From Enterobacter asburiae (GTDB taxonomy: Bacteria > Pseudomonadota > Gammaproteobacteria > Enterobacterales > Enterobacteriaceae): a stretch of DNA of 64,000 nt. Below the pieces are notes generated by a model, which was given only the letters and a program-made list of their open reading frames with translations, did no database searches and was not told where the DNA came from. Every line of letters begins with the position of its first letter. The stretch's first letter is position 1. Both the position numbers and the translations under genes were made by a program. The stretch lies in NCBI RefSeq assembly GCF_008080435.1, contig NZ_VRKN01000003.1:186001-250000 (forward strand), read 5' to 3'. Shown here one piece after another: positions 32,861-42,804 of this stretch.

Positions 32861-34515
32861 TCCGCTTTCCCGCGTGCCAGCCACAGTACGCGGGAGAACA
32901 TCTTCCGCAGCAGGGTCGGAACCGCCTCCACGCCCCGCCTCCCCGCTTCCGTCGCCACTTCAATGGCTAAATCCGGTTTTGACGAACGATGAATGGCTTT
33001 GGCGATCACGCGCCGCATGTTCATCGGGACATCGACCGGCACCATGGCAATTCGGTGGAATACGTCGTCGAACCCCTGACGATACATAAAGTGTTCCATG
33101 TCCATCGCGGGGAGCATGGTTAAATGGTCGCGCTCTTCTTCCCGCTCGTTATTCAGCAGGCTCCGCACGGTCGAGGCATATTTTTTGCCCGCCTCATCAC
33201 CGTCTACCAGTACGTGCCACTCGATCCCCATCCGGCGGGCAAATTTTATCAGTGGCTTTAATCCTGACTGGGCGAATTCAATCACCTTAATGCCTTCCGC
33301 ATCAAAATGGTGGCCGCACTGGCGCGCCAGTTCGTTGATGACCCAGGTTTCCGTTTCCCCCTCTACCAGCAGCCAGCAGCGGGCAAAGAGCGACGACGCC
33401 CGGTTAAAGCGAATATGAAACGCGATGCGCCGCCCGTCTTCCGCGTTCAAACCACCCGGCCCAAGCCGGAAAGCAGAGACGCGGGAGGATTCACGCACCA
33501 GACGACAGACGTGTTCTACCGGCGTCAGCGATAATAACTCCCCGGAATTGGTGGTCGTAATACGCTGGAGCGGCAGCAGATTCAGCAGATGCCATGCCAC
33601 AGAGAGCATAATGGGATGCAGGCGCGTTTCCGGGTCTTCCACCAGCAGCAGCGGCCGGGCGTCCCGGTCAAGACGAACGGCACCTTTCGCCTGCAGAAGC
33701 GTTGAAAACAGCCCCAGCAAAATCACCCGATGGGTACGACCGCCGGGCCGGTCGATCATTCGGTTAATGATGTCGAGATAACGCCAGCTTCGCTGCTCAT
33801 CATGAGAGCGGCGGCGCATCAGACGATGACGCGACTCCGACGTTCCCTGCTCGGAAAAATAGTGCTCCAGGAGTTGCACCATTGCGGACAACCCCTGACG
33901 GATTTGACCATCGGTAAGATTCTGCGGACGCGACACCAGCTCTCTTGCCAGAAAATCCAGCTCGCGGGCGGTGACTTCCACTTCCGGCATATTCGGTACG
34001 GTACCGTTACGAATACGCCGCATAAATCGCGCATCGCGCAAGCGTAACACCGGCGTCAGGCGGATCAGGTGGCGAGCCAGATCGTCGATATTGTCCAGCG
34101 GGATCGGGTTGGCTTTCTCATCGAGAAAATCACGCAGGGTGAGTACCCCCTCGTTCTCCGCCATCTCCCCTTCCAGCCGGTAGAAAATCCGGTGGAAACC
34201 GTCATCGCACGGCACCCAGCAGGGTGACAGCGGGCGGAAGCGACGCACGCGATGACGTCCGGGCTCGGATTCGCGGAACGTCAGGATGATATGCAGGTGC
34301 TTCTCGCGCCCCGTCACGTCGCCGGGCGGGAACCAGAAATCGTCGCGGACGAAGTGATACAGTTCGTCTTCGGGCGAAAGCAGTAACGTCAGCGCATCCA
34401 GCAGGCTGGACTTACCCCAAGCGTTCTCGCCGATCAGGACGTTGTTCTGCTCAAGCTGCAGCGACAGGCGGTTAATACCGCGAAACCCGACAATTTCCAC
34501 ACGTTCGAGAAGCAT
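32857..34515 (-). CDS. ybjD: OLD-family ATP-dependent nuclease YbjD
   Basis: 552-aa protein of the OLD (overcoming lysogenisation defect) class, combining an ABC-type ATPase with a Toprim nuclease domain. P-loop GENAWGKSS is at residues 29-37. The ABC domain is split by a long insert, and the C-terminal Toprim region shows LLVEGETET and DGDEAGK, the metal-binding acidic residues expected of an active nuclease. Length and sequence match E. coli YbjD. It lies alone, convergent with ybjX. Function is unproven; class 1 OLD proteins can act in phage exclusion. Confidence 0.93.
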   Translation of the reverse strand: MLLERVEIVGFRGINRLSLQLEQNNVLIGENAWGKSSLLDALTLLLSPEDELYHFVRDDFWFPPGDVTGREKHLHIILTFRESEPGRHRVRRFRPLSPCWVPCDDGFHRIFYRLEGEMAENEGVLTLRDFLDEKANPIPLDNIDDLARHLIRLTPVLRLRDARFMRRIRNGTVPNMPEVEVTARELDFLARELVSRPQNLTDGQIRQGLSAMVQLLEHYFSEQGTSESRHRLMRRRSHDEQRSWRYLDIINRMIDRPGGRTHRVILLGLFSTLLQAKGAVRLDRDARPLLLVEDPETRLHPIMLSVAWHLLNLLPLQRITTTNSGELLSLTPVEHVCRLVRESSRVSAFRLGPGGLNAEDGRRIAFHIRFNRASSLFARCWLLVEGETETWVINELARQCGHHFDAEGIKVIEFAQSGLKPLIKFARRMGIEWHVLVDGDEAGKKYASTVRSLLNNEREEERDHLTMLPAMDMEHFMYRQGFDDVFHRIAMVPVDVPMNMRRVIAKAIHRSSKPDLAIEVATEAGRRGVEAVPTLLRKMFSRVLWLARGKAD

Positions 34516-34737
34516 AAATCCCCCGACAAATGATCACTTTTTCCTTCAAGTTATCAGCAGTATAGCGGGAGGCGCTCTGTCACGACAGCACAACATTCAC
34601 CCTTGCGAGAATTGGTCTATGCTCTATTTACCGCTGATTTGAACAAGGATTGATATCGCATTGCCTAAAATCAAACCAACAGAATTTATTTAAGTGGCGA
34701 AGGGGTGTTGTTATTTTTTAGAATAGAGACTCTTTGA

Positions 34738-34775
34738 GTCGTCATCCCTTTATGACGATATATCCCGCGCGCGGG
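34738..34775 (+). other. Two adjacent palindromes in the aqpZ leader
   Basis: TCGTCAT/ATGACGA (34739-34758) with a CCCTTT loop is followed at once by the perfect 12-base palindrome CCCGCGCGCGGG (34764-34775). They lie 30-65 bases before aqpZ in the ybjD-aqpZ gap (34516-34805), which otherwise shows only AT-rich promoter-like sequence. They may be operator or mRNA-structure elements. Confidence 0.5.
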
Positions 34776-34805
34776 AAAGCGTGCGGATAATTATTTGAGG
34801 TGGTT

Positions 34806-35501
34806 ATGTTTAGAAAATTAGCGGCAGAATGCTTTGGTACATTCTGGCTGGTATTTGGTGGCTGCGGTAGCGCCGTTCTGGCAGCAGCATTCCCGGAATT
34901 AGGCATTGGTTTTGTCGGCGTCGCGCTGGCGTTTGGTTTAACCGTATTAACCATGGCGTTTGCCGTGGGACATATTTCCGGCGGTCATTTTAACCCGGCA
35001 GTGACGTTAGGTTTATGGGCGGGCGGCCGTTTCCCGGCGAAAGACGTCATTGGCTACATTGTGGCACAAGTGGTTGGCGGTATTATTGCGGCAGGCGTTC
35101 TGTATGTGATTGCCAGCGGTAAAGCCGGGTTCGACGCGGCGGCCAGCGGCTTTGCCTCTAACGGCTTCGGCGAACATTCTCCGGGCGGTTACTCCATGCT
35201 GTCTGCCATCGTGATTGAAATTGTGCTGACCGCTGGCTTCCTGCTGGTGATCCACGGCGCAACCGACAAACACGCGCCAGCTGGTTTTGCCCCGATTGCC
35301 ATTGGTCTGGCGCTGACGCTTATCCACCTGATTTCGATTCCGGTCACCAACACCTCCGTTAACCCGGCACGCAGTACCGCCGTCGCCATCTTCCAGGGCG
35401 GTTGGGCGCTTGAACAGCTGTGGCTGTTCTGGGTGATGCCAATTATCGGCGGTATCCTGGGCGGCGTGCTGTACCGCACCCTGCTGGAAAAACGCGATTA
35501 A
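34806..35501 (+). CDS. aqpZ: Aquaporin Z
   Basis: Inner-membrane water channel, 231 aa, six membrane helices and two re-entrant loops with the NPA motifs at residue 63 (HFNPAVT) and near residue 186 (SVNPARS). The selectivity-filter Arg follows the second NPA, marking a water-specific channel rather than a glycerol facilitator. I chose the ATG at 34806 ([11 protein letters not shown]) over a GTG two codons earlier because it matches E. coli AqpZ and is better spaced from GAGG. Confidence 0.98.
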   Translation: MFRKLAAECFGTFWLVFGGCGSAVLAAAFPELGIGFVGVALAFGLTVLTMAFAVGHISGGHFNPAVTLGLWAGGRFPAKDVIGYIVAQVVGGIIAAGVLYVIASGKAGFDAAASGFASNGFGEHSPGGYSMLSAIVIEIVLTAGFLLVIHGATDKHAPAGFAPIAIGLALTLIHLISIPVTNTSVNPARSTAVAIFQGGWALEQLWLFWVMPIIGGILGGVLYRTLLEKRD

Positions 35502-35510
35502 TCTTTCCCT

Positions 35511-35544
35511 CCCTCTCCCCGTGGGAGAGGGCCGGGGTGAGGGC
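35511..35544 (-). repeat. GC-rich extragenic palindrome, copy 2
   Basis: CCCTCTCCC / GGGAGAGGG followed by CCGGGGTGAGGGC; the reverse complement of copies 1 and 3. It starts ten bases after the aqpZ stop. Confidence 0.85.
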
Positions 35545-35572
35545 AACAAGCCGCGCAACCCCACATAGACAC

Positions 35573-35607
35573 AAGCCGGGTAAGGCGCAACCGCCACCCG
35601 GCTTTCT
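35573..35607 (+). terminator. REP-type hairpin acting as aqpZ terminator
   Basis: AAGCCGGGT (35573-35581) pairs with ACCCGGCTT (35596-35604), with an inner GGCG/CGCC hairpin, then a T-rich tail. The core (CCGGGT...ACCCGG) belongs to the second extragenic palindrome family also seen at 39378-39442 and 45363-45392. Confidence 0.7.
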
Positions 35608-35683
35608 TTTGCCGCTTTACTGAACAGCCTTTATTGGGTAGTGTCTCTGGCGCTCAACAGATACTCAAAAGGACCGGCTGTTC

Positions 35684-36583
35684 ATGTTTTCAGGACTCCT
35701 CATTATTCTGCTGCCCCTGATTGCGGGCTACCTTATCCCGCTGCATCAGGAATCCGCATTACGGCTTATCAACCGTTTTCTCAGCTGGATTGTTTACGTC
35801 ATTCTTTTCTTTATGGGGATAAGCCTGGCCTTCCTGGATAACCTGTCGGCGAATTTACTCTCCATCCTGCATTATTCTGTCGTAACCGTGGTGGTTATTT
35901 TGCTGTGCAATATTGCCGCGCTGCTGTGGCTGGAACGTACTATTCCATGGAAAAATCACCATCATCAGGAAAAACTCCCTTCACGAATTGCAATGGCGCT
36001 GGAATCATTAAAATTATGCGGCGTCGTGGTGCTCGGTTTTCTTCTTGGGCTGACCGGTTGGGCATTTTTACAGCACGCGACAGAGGCCAGTGAATATACT
36101 CTAATCTTCCTGCTGTTCCTGATCGGCATCCAGCTGCGAAATAATGGCATGACGCTGAAACAAATTGTCCTGAACCGTCGGGGGATGATGGTTGCGGTGA
36201 TTGTTGTCGCCAGTTCAATGGTGGCGGGCGTGATTAATGCCTTTATTCTCGATCTGCCGCTGAAAACCGGCCTGGCGATGGCGTCAGGTTTTGGCTGGTA
36301 CTCCCTCTCCGGTATTCTGCTGACCGAATCATTCGGCCCGGTGATCGGCAGCGCCGCCTTCTTTAACGATCTGGCGCGCGAGCTGATTGCCATCATGCTG
36401 ATCCCGAGCCTGGTTCGCCGCAGTCGTTCTACCGCGCTGGGTCTGTGCGGCGCGACGTCGATGGACTTTACCCTGCCGGTATTACAACGCTCCGGGGGGC
36501 TGGAGATGGTGCCCGCGGCTATCGTTCATGGCTTTATTTTAAGTCTGCTGGTTCCGGTTCTGATGGCCTTCTTCTCTGCCTGA
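35684..36583 (+). CDS. lysO: L-lysine exporter LysO
   Basis: Inner-membrane lysine (and thialysine) exporter, formerly YbjE, 299 aa with about eight hydrophobic segments, the family length. Acidic residues essential in this family are likely among the conserved ones, such as those in LTESFGPVIGSAAFFNDLARE. Expression in E. coli is controlled by ArgP; no ArgP site was assigned here. AAGGA precedes the ATG, and a strong hairpin follows the stop. Confidence 0.95.
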   Translation: MFSGLLIILLPLIAGYLIPLHQESALRLINRFLSWIVYVILFFMGISLAFLDNLSANLLSILHYSVVTVVVILLCNIAALLWLERTIPWKNHHHQEKLPSRIAMALESLKLCGVVVLGFLLGLTGWAFLQHATEASEYTLIFLLFLIGIQLRNNGMTLKQIVLNRRGMMVAVIVVASSMVAGVINAFILDLPLKTGLAMASGFGWYSLSGILLTESFGPVIGSAAFFNDLARELIAIMLIPSLVRRSRSTALGLCGATSMDFTLPVLQRSGGLEMVPAAIVHGFILSLLVPVLMAFFSA

Positions 36584-36589
36584 TACTTC

Positions 36590-36616
36590 TTTGGCGGTAG
36601 GTTTCCTGCCGCCAAA
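36590..36616 (+). terminator. Hairpin after lysO
   Basis: TTTGGCGGTAGG, loop TTT, CCTGCCGCCAAA: a 12-bp stem with one G-U pair. The T tract is absent, so it may be a weak terminator or 3' stabiliser. Confidence 0.6.
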
Positions 36617-36617
36617 A

Positions 36618-36631
36618 TTGCGCTAAATCAA
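36618..36631 (+). promoter_or_regulatory. FNR-like box upstream of hcp
   Basis: TTGCG-CTAA-ATCAA matches eight of ten FNR consensus positions. Taking the NsrR site as +6, as in E. coli, this box is centred near -72.5, where FNR is known to bind at E. coli hcp. Confidence 0.6.
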
Positions 36632-36690
36632 TCTCCCTCTATTTTGTCGCAGAAAGCTCTTTTCACCGTTCTGGCACAGGCATAACCTTA

Positions 36691-36713
36691 AACATGTATA
36701 TCAAATATAACTT
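36691..36713 (+). promoter_or_regulatory. NsrR-like operator upstream of hcp
   Basis: Two 11-base arms around a single central base form an imperfect palindrome (AACATGTATAT and the complement of AAGTTATATTT), the architecture of NsrR sites. It ends 15 bases before the hcp ATG. Confidence 0.55.
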
Positions 36714-36727
36714 TAACAGGTGTGATT

Positions 36728-38380
36728 ATGTTTTGTGTGCAATGTGAACAAACCATCCGAACTCCGGCAGGCAATGGCTGCTCCTGGGCACAGGGTATGT
36801 GCGGCAAAACCGCAGAAACATCTGACCTGCAGGACCTGCTGATTGCTGCCCTGCAAGGCCTTTCCGCATGGGCGTTCAAAGCCCGCGAATACGGCATTGT
36901 CGACCACTACGTCGACAGCTTCGCTCCGCGCGCATTCTTCTCCACGCTGACCAACGTTAACTTCGATTCTCCGCGCATTGTCGGCTATGCCCGCGAAGCG
37001 ATTGCCCTGCGTGAAGCGCTGAAAGCACAGAGCCTGAAGGCGGACGTCAGCGCCCGCGTGGAAAACCCGATGTCAGAACTTCAGCTGGTCAGCGACGATC
37101 TGGGCGATCTGCAGCGTCAGGCAGCAGAATTCACTCCGAATAAAGACAAAGCGGCGATTGGCGAGAACATTCTCGGCCTGCGCCTGCTATGCCTGTACGG
37201 CCTGAAAGGCGCGGCGGCCTATATGGAACACGCGCACGTTCTGGGTCAGTACGACAACGACATCTACGCCCAGTACCACAAAATCATGGCGTGGCTGGGT
37301 ACCTGGCCCGCCGATATGAATGCGCTGCTGGAGTGCTCAATGGAAATCGGCCAGATGAACTTCCGCGTGATGAGCATTCTGGATGCCGGTGAAACCAGCA
37401 CCTACGGCCACCCGACGCCAACGCAGGTCAACGTCAAGGCGACCGAAGGCAAATGCATCCTGATCTCCGGTCATGACCTGAAAGATCTCTACAACCTGCT
37501 GAAGCAAACCGAAGGCACCGGCGTTAACGTTTATACCCACGGGGAAATGCTGCCGGCGCACGGTTACCCGGAGCTGCGTAAATTTAAGCATCTAATCGGT
37601 AACTACGGCAGCGGCTGGCAGAACCAGCAGGTTGAGTTTGCTCGCTTCCCGGGCCCTATCGTGATGACCTCTAACTGCATCATCGACCCTACCGTGGGCG
37701 CGTATGACGACCGCATCTGGACCCGCAGCATCGTCGGCTGGCCGGGCGTGAGCCATCTTGAAGGTGACGATTTCGGTCCGGTTATCGCCCAGGCGCAGCA
37801 GATGGCGGGCTTCCCGTACAGCGAAATCCCGCACCTCATCACCGTCGGCTTTGGTCGTGAAACCCTGCTCGGCGCCGCTGATTCGCTGATTGATCTCGTC
37901 AGCCGTGAAAAACTGCGCCACATCTTCCTCGTTGGCGGCTGCGACGGCGCGCGCGGCGAGCGGAACTACTTCACCGATTTCGCCACCAGCGTGCCGGAAG
38001 ACTGTCTGATCCTGACCCTGGCATGCGGCAAATACCGTTTCAACAAGCTGGACTTCGGCAACATCGAAGGTCTGCCGCGCCTGATCGATGCGGGCCAGTG
38101 TAACGATGCTTACTCGGCCATCATTCTGGCGGTCACTCTGGCGGAGAAACTGGGCTGCGGCGTGAACGACCTGCCGCTGTCGCTGGTGCTGTCATGGTTT
38201 GAGCAGAAAGCGATTGTCATCCTGCTGACCCTGCTCTCTCTCGGCGTCACCAACATCGTGACCGGCCCGACCGCGCCTGGCTTCCTGACGCCGGACCTGC
38301 TGGGCGTACTGAACGAGAAGTTCGGTCTGCGTTCCGTGACCAACGTTGAAGATGATATGAAGCAGCTGCTGAGCGCGTAA
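36728..38380 (+). CDS. hcp: Hybrid cluster protein (hydroxylamine / NO reductase)
   Basis: Cytosolic iron-sulfur-oxygen cluster enzyme that detoxifies NO and hydroxylamine, also implicated in protein S-nitrosylation. From the ATG at 36728 it is 550 aa. A GTG two codons earlier overlaps the AGGTG ribosome site and is less likely. The N-terminal cysteines are Cys3, Cys6, Cys18 and Cys25 ([13 protein letters not shown]), the enterobacterial spacing for a [2Fe-2S] cluster. Hybrid-cluster ligands follow, with the late motifs [13 protein letters not shown] and ACGKYRFN. Ten bases separate it from hcr, so they form an operon under FNR and NsrR control. Confidence 0.97.
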   Translation: MFCVQCEQTIRTPAGNGCSWAQGMCGKTAETSDLQDLLIAALQGLSAWAFKAREYGIVDHYVDSFAPRAFFSTLTNVNFDSPRIVGYAREAIALREALKAQSLKADVSARVENPMSELQLVSDDLGDLQRQAAEFTPNKDKAAIGENILGLRLLCLYGLKGAAAYMEHAHVLGQYDNDIYAQYHKIMAWLGTWPADMNALLECSMEIGQMNFRVMSILDAGETSTYGHPTPTQVNVKATEGKCILISGHDLKDLYNLLKQTEGTGVNVYTHGEMLPAHGYPELRKFKHLIGNYGSGWQNQQVEFARFPGPIVMTSNCIIDPTVGAYDDRIWTRSIVGWPGVSHLEGDDFGPVIAQAQQMAGFPYSEIPHLITVGFGRETLLGAADSLIDLVSREKLRHIFLVGGCDGARGERNYFTDFATSVPEDCLILTLACGKYRFNKLDFGNIEGLPRLIDAGQCNDAYSAIILAVTLAEKLGCGVNDLPLSLVLSWFEQKAIVILLTLLSLGVTNIVTGPTAPGFLTPDLLGVLNEKFGLRSVTNVEDDMKQLLSA

Positions 38381-38390
38381 GGAGTCATTC

Positions 38391-39359
38391 ATGACCATGC
38401 CAACCTCACAATGTCCGTGGCGGATGCAGGTTCACCACATCCACCAGGAGACGCCGGATGTGTGGACGCTGTCGCTGCTGTGCCATGACTCCTATCCGTA
38501 CCGCGCGGGCCAGTATGCGCTGGTCAGTGTTCGCCATTCAGCGGACACGCTGCGCGCCTACACGATCTCCTCAACGCCGGGTGTCAGTGAGTACATTACG
38601 CTGACCATCCGCCGCATTGATGACGGCGCGGGCTCTCAGTGGCTGACGCGGGACGTGAAGCGCGGGGATTATATCTGGCTGTCTGACGCGCAGGGTGACT
38701 TCACCTGTGACGACAAAGCAGAGGATAAATTCCTGCTGCTGGCGGCGGGCTGTGGCGTAACGCCAATTATGTCGATGCGCCGCTGGCTGGCGAAGAACCG
38801 CCCGCAGGCCGACGTGCAGGCGATCTTCAGCGTGCGCTCTCCGGACGATGTGATTTTTGCCGAGGAGTGGCGTGATTATCCGGTGACGCTGGTGGCTGAG
38901 CATAACGCGACCCACGGCTTTGTGCCCGGTCGCCTGAGCCGCGAGCTGCTGCAAAGCGTGCCGGATATCGCGAACCGCACCGTGATGACCTGCGGCCCGG
39001 CGCCGTACATGGATATCGTCGAGAAAGAAGTGAAGGCGCTTGGCGTGACCCGCTTCTTCAAAGAGCAGTTCTTCACGCCGGTGGCGGAAGCGGCAACCAG
39101 CGGCGTTAAGTTCACCAAACTGCAGCCTGCGCAGACCTTCTTTGGCCGCGTGGGGACCACGCTGCTGGAAGCGCTGGAAAGCAACAAGGTGCCGGTAGTG
39201 GCAGCCTGTCGCGCTGGCGTGTGCGGTTGCTGTAAGACGAAGGTGGTCTCCGGTGAGTATACGGTCACCAGTTCCATGACGTTGACTGAGGCGGAAATTG
39301 CCGAGGGTTATGTGCTGGCGTGTTCGTGTCACCCACAGGGAGATCTCGTCCTCGCATAA
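38391..39359 (+). CDS. hcr: NADH oxidoreductase Hcr
   Basis: Reductase that passes electrons from NADH to Hcp. It is 322 aa, the E. coli length. FAD/NAD domains come first (RAYTISSTPG for FAD, AAGCGVTPIMSM for nucleotide, TCGPAPYM near the end of the NAD domain). The C-terminal plant-type [2Fe-2S] domain has CRAGVCGCC and the final CSCHPQGD. TAAGGAG lies between hcp and hcr, giving translational coupling. Confidence 0.97.
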   Translation: MTMPTSQCPWRMQVHHIHQETPDVWTLSLLCHDSYPYRAGQYALVSVRHSADTLRAYTISSTPGVSEYITLTIRRIDDGAGSQWLTRDVKRGDYIWLSDAQGDFTCDDKAEDKFLLLAAGCGVTPIMSMRRWLAKNRPQADVQAIFSVRSPDDVIFAEEWRDYPVTLVAEHNATHGFVPGRLSRELLQSVPDIANRTVMTCGPAPYMDIVEKEVKALGVTRFFKEQFFTPVAEAATSGVKFTKLQPAQTFFGRVGTTLLEALESNKVPVVAACRAGVCGCCKTKVVSGEYTVTSSMTLTEAEIAEGYVLACSCHPQGDLVLA

Positions 39360-39377
39360 GCGTTAAACGTTCGATCG

Positions 39378-39442
39378 TAGGCCCGGTAAGCGTCAGCGCC
39401 ACCGGGCTTTTTGTCGGGTGGCACTACGTTTACCCGACCTAC
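39378..39442. repeat. Paired REP-type elements in opposite orientation (BIME-like), also the hcr terminator
   Basis: The first unit reads GTAGGCCCGGT ... ACCGGGC (39381-39407) followed by five T residues (39408-39412), so it can end the hcr transcript. The second unit, GTCGGGT ... ACCCGACCTAC, is its reverse-oriented partner. Such pairs are typical bacterial interspersed mosaic elements. Confidence 0.75.
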
Positions 39443-39449
39443 AACAACC

Positions 39450-39884
39450 CTACCGCCATGCGGGCGCTTTACCTACCGCAAACCGCCCTGCTCCTAAAAA
39501 CGCGACAGCCAGCGAGCCGATAAAGAAGTACACCAGGCTTTCAATCGCCCATGCGCCTACCTTATCGAGGGCGAACGTTTCACCCATTCCCACCATCAGC
39601 CACGCCACAATCATCGTAAATGCCAGCACCAGCGCGGCCGGGCGCGTAAAGAGCCCAACAATAATCAGGATCGGTGCCACCACTTCGCCAACCAACACGC
39701 CGTAGGCGATAAATCCCGGCAACCCTTTTTCCACCAGCATGCCGCTGATAAAGCCCACGCCGCCAAAAAGCTTGTGCAAACCGTGAAAGAGCATCAGCCC
39801 GCCGACGGCAAGTCGTAACAAGAGTTTGCCAAGATCGTCGCACGATAGCTTTTCATTAACAGCAATTAACAATGATTTAACCAT
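39450..39884 (-). CDS. DoxX-family membrane protein
   Basis: 144-aa inner-membrane protein with four hydrophobic segments and the DoxX signature (LLRLAVGGLMLFHGLHKLFGG, then LVGEVVAPILIIVGLFTRPAALVL). DoxX proteins are poorly defined; some relate to redox or thiol homeostasis. It is on the minus strand, wedged between hcr and poxB, which are neighbours in E. coli, so it is an accessory insertion or a loss in E. coli. AGGA is 11 bases before the ATG. Confidence 0.8.
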   Translation of the reverse strand: MVKSLLIAVNEKLSCDDLGKLLLRLAVGGLMLFHGLHKLFGGVGFISGMLVEKGLPGFIAYGVLVGEVVAPILIIVGLFTRPAALVLAFTMIVAWLMVGMGETFALDKVGAWAIESLVYFFIGSLAVAFLGAGRFAVGKAPAWR

Positions 39885-39992
39885 TTGAAATGATTCCTGT
39901 TTTCACTGAGGTATCACCAGATTATGCCGAATAATTGCGCATGAAAAGCACCTTTTAATTGGGGGGAGATGACGGGCAATACGGAGACTTTC

Positions 39993-40001
39993 TTCTAAGC
40001 T
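39993..40001 (+). promoter_or_regulatory. Tentative poxB promoter -10
   Basis: TTCTAAGCT sits about 35 bases before the poxB ATG, in the position of the sigma-S-dependent -10 known for E. coli poxB. The match is weak and not certain. Confidence 0.35.
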
Positions 40002-40035
40002 TGTAAGCGATATCACAAAAAGGAGACGGACAACC

Positions 40036-41754
40036 ATGAAACAAACCGTGGCGGCATATATTGCGAAAACGCTCGAGCAGGCTGGCGTAAAACGTATCTG
40101 GGGCGTAACCGGCGATTCCCTGAACGGACTTAGCGACAGCCTCAACAAGATGAAGACTATCGAATGGATGCCCACCCGCCATGAAGAGGTGGCCGCTTTC
40201 GCCGCAGGCGCCGAAGCACAGCTCACGGGAGAACTGGCCGTGTGTGCGGGCTCGTGCGGTCCCGGCAACCTGCATCTGATCAACGGCCTGTTCGACTGCC
40301 ACCGTAACCACGTGCCGGTACTGGCCATTGCCGCCCATATCCCCTCTTCCGAAATCGGCAGCGGCTATTTTCAGGAGACGCATCCGCAGGAGCTGTTCCG
40401 TGAATGCAGCCACTATTGCGAGCTGGTTTCATCCCCGGAGCAGATCCCTCAGGTGCTGGCGATTGCCATGCGCAAGGCGGTGCTGAACCGCGGCGTTTCC
40501 GTGGTCGTTATCCCGGGCGATGTGGCCCTCAAGGCCGCGCCGGAAGGGGCCAGCACCCACTGGTACCACGCCCCACAGCCCGTCGTGACCCCTGCGGAAG
40601 AAGAGATGAAAAAGCTGGCACAGCTGCTGCGTTACTCCAGCAATATCGCCCTGATGTGCGGCAGTGGCTGCGCGGGCGCGCACAAGGAGCTACTTGAATT
40701 TGCCGGAAAGCTGAAATCGCCAATCGTCCACGCCCTGCGCGGCAAGGAGCACGTGGAGTACGACAACCCGTACGACGTGGGGATGACCGGGCTGATCGGT
40801 TTTTCCAGCGGCTTCCACACCATGATGAATGCCGACACGCTGATCCTGCTCGGCACCCAGTTCCCGTATCGTCCGTTCTATCCGGCGGATGCGAAAATCA
40901 TTCAGATTGATATCAATCCGGCCAGCATCGGCGCGCACAGCAAGGTCGATATGGCGCTGGTGGGCGACATCAAATCCACCCTTGCCGCCCTGCTACCGCT
41001 TCTCGAAGAGAAAACCGATCGTAAGTTCCTTGATAAGGCGTTGAGCGACTATCGCGATGCCCGCAAGGGGCTGGACGACCTCGCCAAACCGAGCGACAAA
41101 GCCATTCACCCGCAGTATCTGGCGCAGCAGATCAGCCATTTCGCGGACGACGACGCCATCTTTACCTGCGACGTGGGCACGCCAACCGTCTGGGCCGCTC
41201 GCTATCTGAAGATGAACGGCAAACGCCGCCTGCTCGGCTCGTTCAACCACGGCTCGATGGCCAACGCCATGCCGCAGGCGCTGGGCGCAAAAGCGACAGC
41301 GCCGGAGCGTCAGGTAGTGGCGATGTGCGGCGACGGCGGGTTCAGCATGCTGATGGGGGATTTCCTGTCGGTGGTGCAGATGAAGCTGCCGCTGAAAATC
41401 GTGGTCTTTAACAACAGCGTGCTGGGCTTTGTGGCCATGGAGATGAAGGCTGGCGGTTATCTCACGGACGGCACCGAGCTGCACGACACCAACTTCGCCC
41501 GCATCGCCGAGGCCTGCGGCATCACCGGTATTCGCGTGGAGAAAGCCTCAGAGGTGGATGAAGCCCTGCAGCGCGCCTTCTCCATCGACGGTCCGGTGCT
41601 GGTGGATGTCGTCGTCGCCAAAGAAGAGCTGGCGATCCCGCCGCAGATCAAGCTGGAACAGGCCAAAGGCTTTAGCCTGTATATGCTGCGCGCGATCATC
41701 AGCGGGCGCGGTGACGAAGTGATCGAACTGGCAAAAACCAACTGGCTCAGGTAA
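40036..41754 (+). CDS. poxB: Pyruvate:ubiquinone oxidoreductase
   Basis: Peripheral-membrane flavoenzyme that decarboxylates pyruvate to acetate and CO2, passing electrons to ubiquinone in stationary phase. It is 572 aa. The thiamine-diphosphate motif starts at [14 protein letters not shown] and ends in VVFNN about 28 residues later. FAD- and pyruvate-binding domains precede it, and the C-terminal helix (about 550-572), which binds lipid, is intact. AAAAAGGAG precedes the ATG. ltaE and ybjT follow closely in the same direction. Confidence 0.98.
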   Translation: MKQTVAAYIAKTLEQAGVKRIWGVTGDSLNGLSDSLNKMKTIEWMPTRHEEVAAFAAGAEAQLTGELAVCAGSCGPGNLHLINGLFDCHRNHVPVLAIAAHIPSSEIGSGYFQETHPQELFRECSHYCELVSSPEQIPQVLAIAMRKAVLNRGVSVVVIPGDVALKAAPEGASTHWYHAPQPVVTPAEEEMKKLAQLLRYSSNIALMCGSGCAGAHKELLEFAGKLKSPIVHALRGKEHVEYDNPYDVGMTGLIGFSSGFHTMMNADTLILLGTQFPYRPFYPADAKIIQIDINPASIGAHSKVDMALVGDIKSTLAALLPLLEEKTDRKFLDKALSDYRDARKGLDDLAKPSDKAIHPQYLAQQISHFADDDAIFTCDVGTPTVWAARYLKMNGKRRLLGSFNHGSMANAMPQALGAKATAPERQVVAMCGDGGFSMLMGDFLSVVQMKLPLKIVVFNNSVLGFVAMEMKAGGYLTDGTELHDTNFARIAEACGITGIRVEKASEVDEALQRAFSIDGPVLVDVVVAKEELAIPPQIKLEQAKGFSLYMLRAIISGRGDEVIELAKTNWLR

Positions 41755-41792
41755 AACATCTGGCATCGCCTTTTTAACAATAAGGACATGCC

Positions 41793-42794
41793 ATGATCGA
41801 TTTACGCAGTGATACCGTAACCCGCCCGAGCCGCGCCATGCTCGAAGAGATGATGGCCGCCCCGGTCGGGGACGACGTCTACGGCGATGACCCGACGGTC
41901 AACGAACTGCAACGTTACGCGGCTGAACTGAGCGGCAAGGAGGCCGCCCTGTTCCTGCCTACCGGTACGCAGGCTAACCTGGTCGCGCTGCTCAGCCACT
42001 GCGAGCGCGGTGAAGAGTATATCGTCGGCCAGGGCGCGCATAACTATCTCTACGAAGCCGGCGGCGCAGCGGTGCTCGGCAGCATTCAGCCGCAGCCCAT
42101 CGACGCTGCGCCGGACGGCTCCCTGCCGCTCGATAAAGTCGCGGCGAAAATCAAAGCCGACGATATTCACTTCGCCCGTACCAGGCTGCTCAGCCTCGAA
42201 AATACCCACAACGGCAAAGTGCTGCCGCGCGAGTACCTGAAAGCCGCGTGGGAATTCACCCGCGAGCGCAGACTCGGCCTGCACGTGGACGGTGCGCGTA
42301 TTTTCAACGCCGTGGTGGAGTACGGCTGCGAGCTGAAAGCGATCGCGCAATACTGCGACTCGTTCACCATCTGCCTCTCAAAAGGGCTGGGCACGCCCGT
42401 GGGTTCCCTGCTTGTCGGCAACGCGGACTACATCAAGCGCGCCAACCGCTGGCGCAAAATGACCGGCGGTGGCATGCGTCAGGCAGGTATTCTGGCGGCT
42501 GCCGGGCTGTATGCCCTGAAAAACAACGTGGCGCGTCTGAAGGACGATCACGACAACGCCGCGTGGATGGCGGCACAGCTGCGCGAAATTGGCGCCGACG
42601 TGATGCGTCACGACACCAACATGCTGTTCGTTCGCGTGGGCGATGACCACGCCGCTGCGCTTGGTGACTTTATGAAATCACGTGGCGTGCTGATCAACGC
42701 CTCACCTGTCGTGCGCCTGGTCATGCATCTCGACGTGAGCCGCGAACAGCTGGCGGACGTGGTGAAACACTGGCAGGCGTTTTTACAGCGATAA
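41793..42794 (+). CDS. ltaE: Low-specificity L-threonine aldolase
   Basis: PLP enzyme cleaving L-allo-threonine and L-threonine to glycine and acetaldehyde. It is 333 aa. The PLP lysine is in [15 protein letters not shown] (about residue 197) and the cofactor is also gripped by the preceding GTQANLVA and DGARIF segments. It lies 38 bases after poxB and 10 before ybjT, a likely operon. Confidence 0.97.
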   Translation: MIDLRSDTVTRPSRAMLEEMMAAPVGDDVYGDDPTVNELQRYAAELSGKEAALFLPTGTQANLVALLSHCERGEEYIVGQGAHNYLYEAGGAAVLGSIQPQPIDAAPDGSLPLDKVAAKIKADDIHFARTRLLSLENTHNGKVLPREYLKAAWEFTRERRLGLHVDGARIFNAVVEYGCELKAIAQYCDSFTICLSKGLGTPVGSLLVGNADYIKRANRWRKMTGGGMRQAGILAAAGLYALKNNVARLKDDHDNAAWMAAQLREIGADVMRHDTNMLFVRVGDDHAAALGDFMKSRGVLINASPVVRLVMHLDVSREQLADVVKHWQAFLQR

Positions 42795-42804
42795 GGAGCA
42801 TCAC

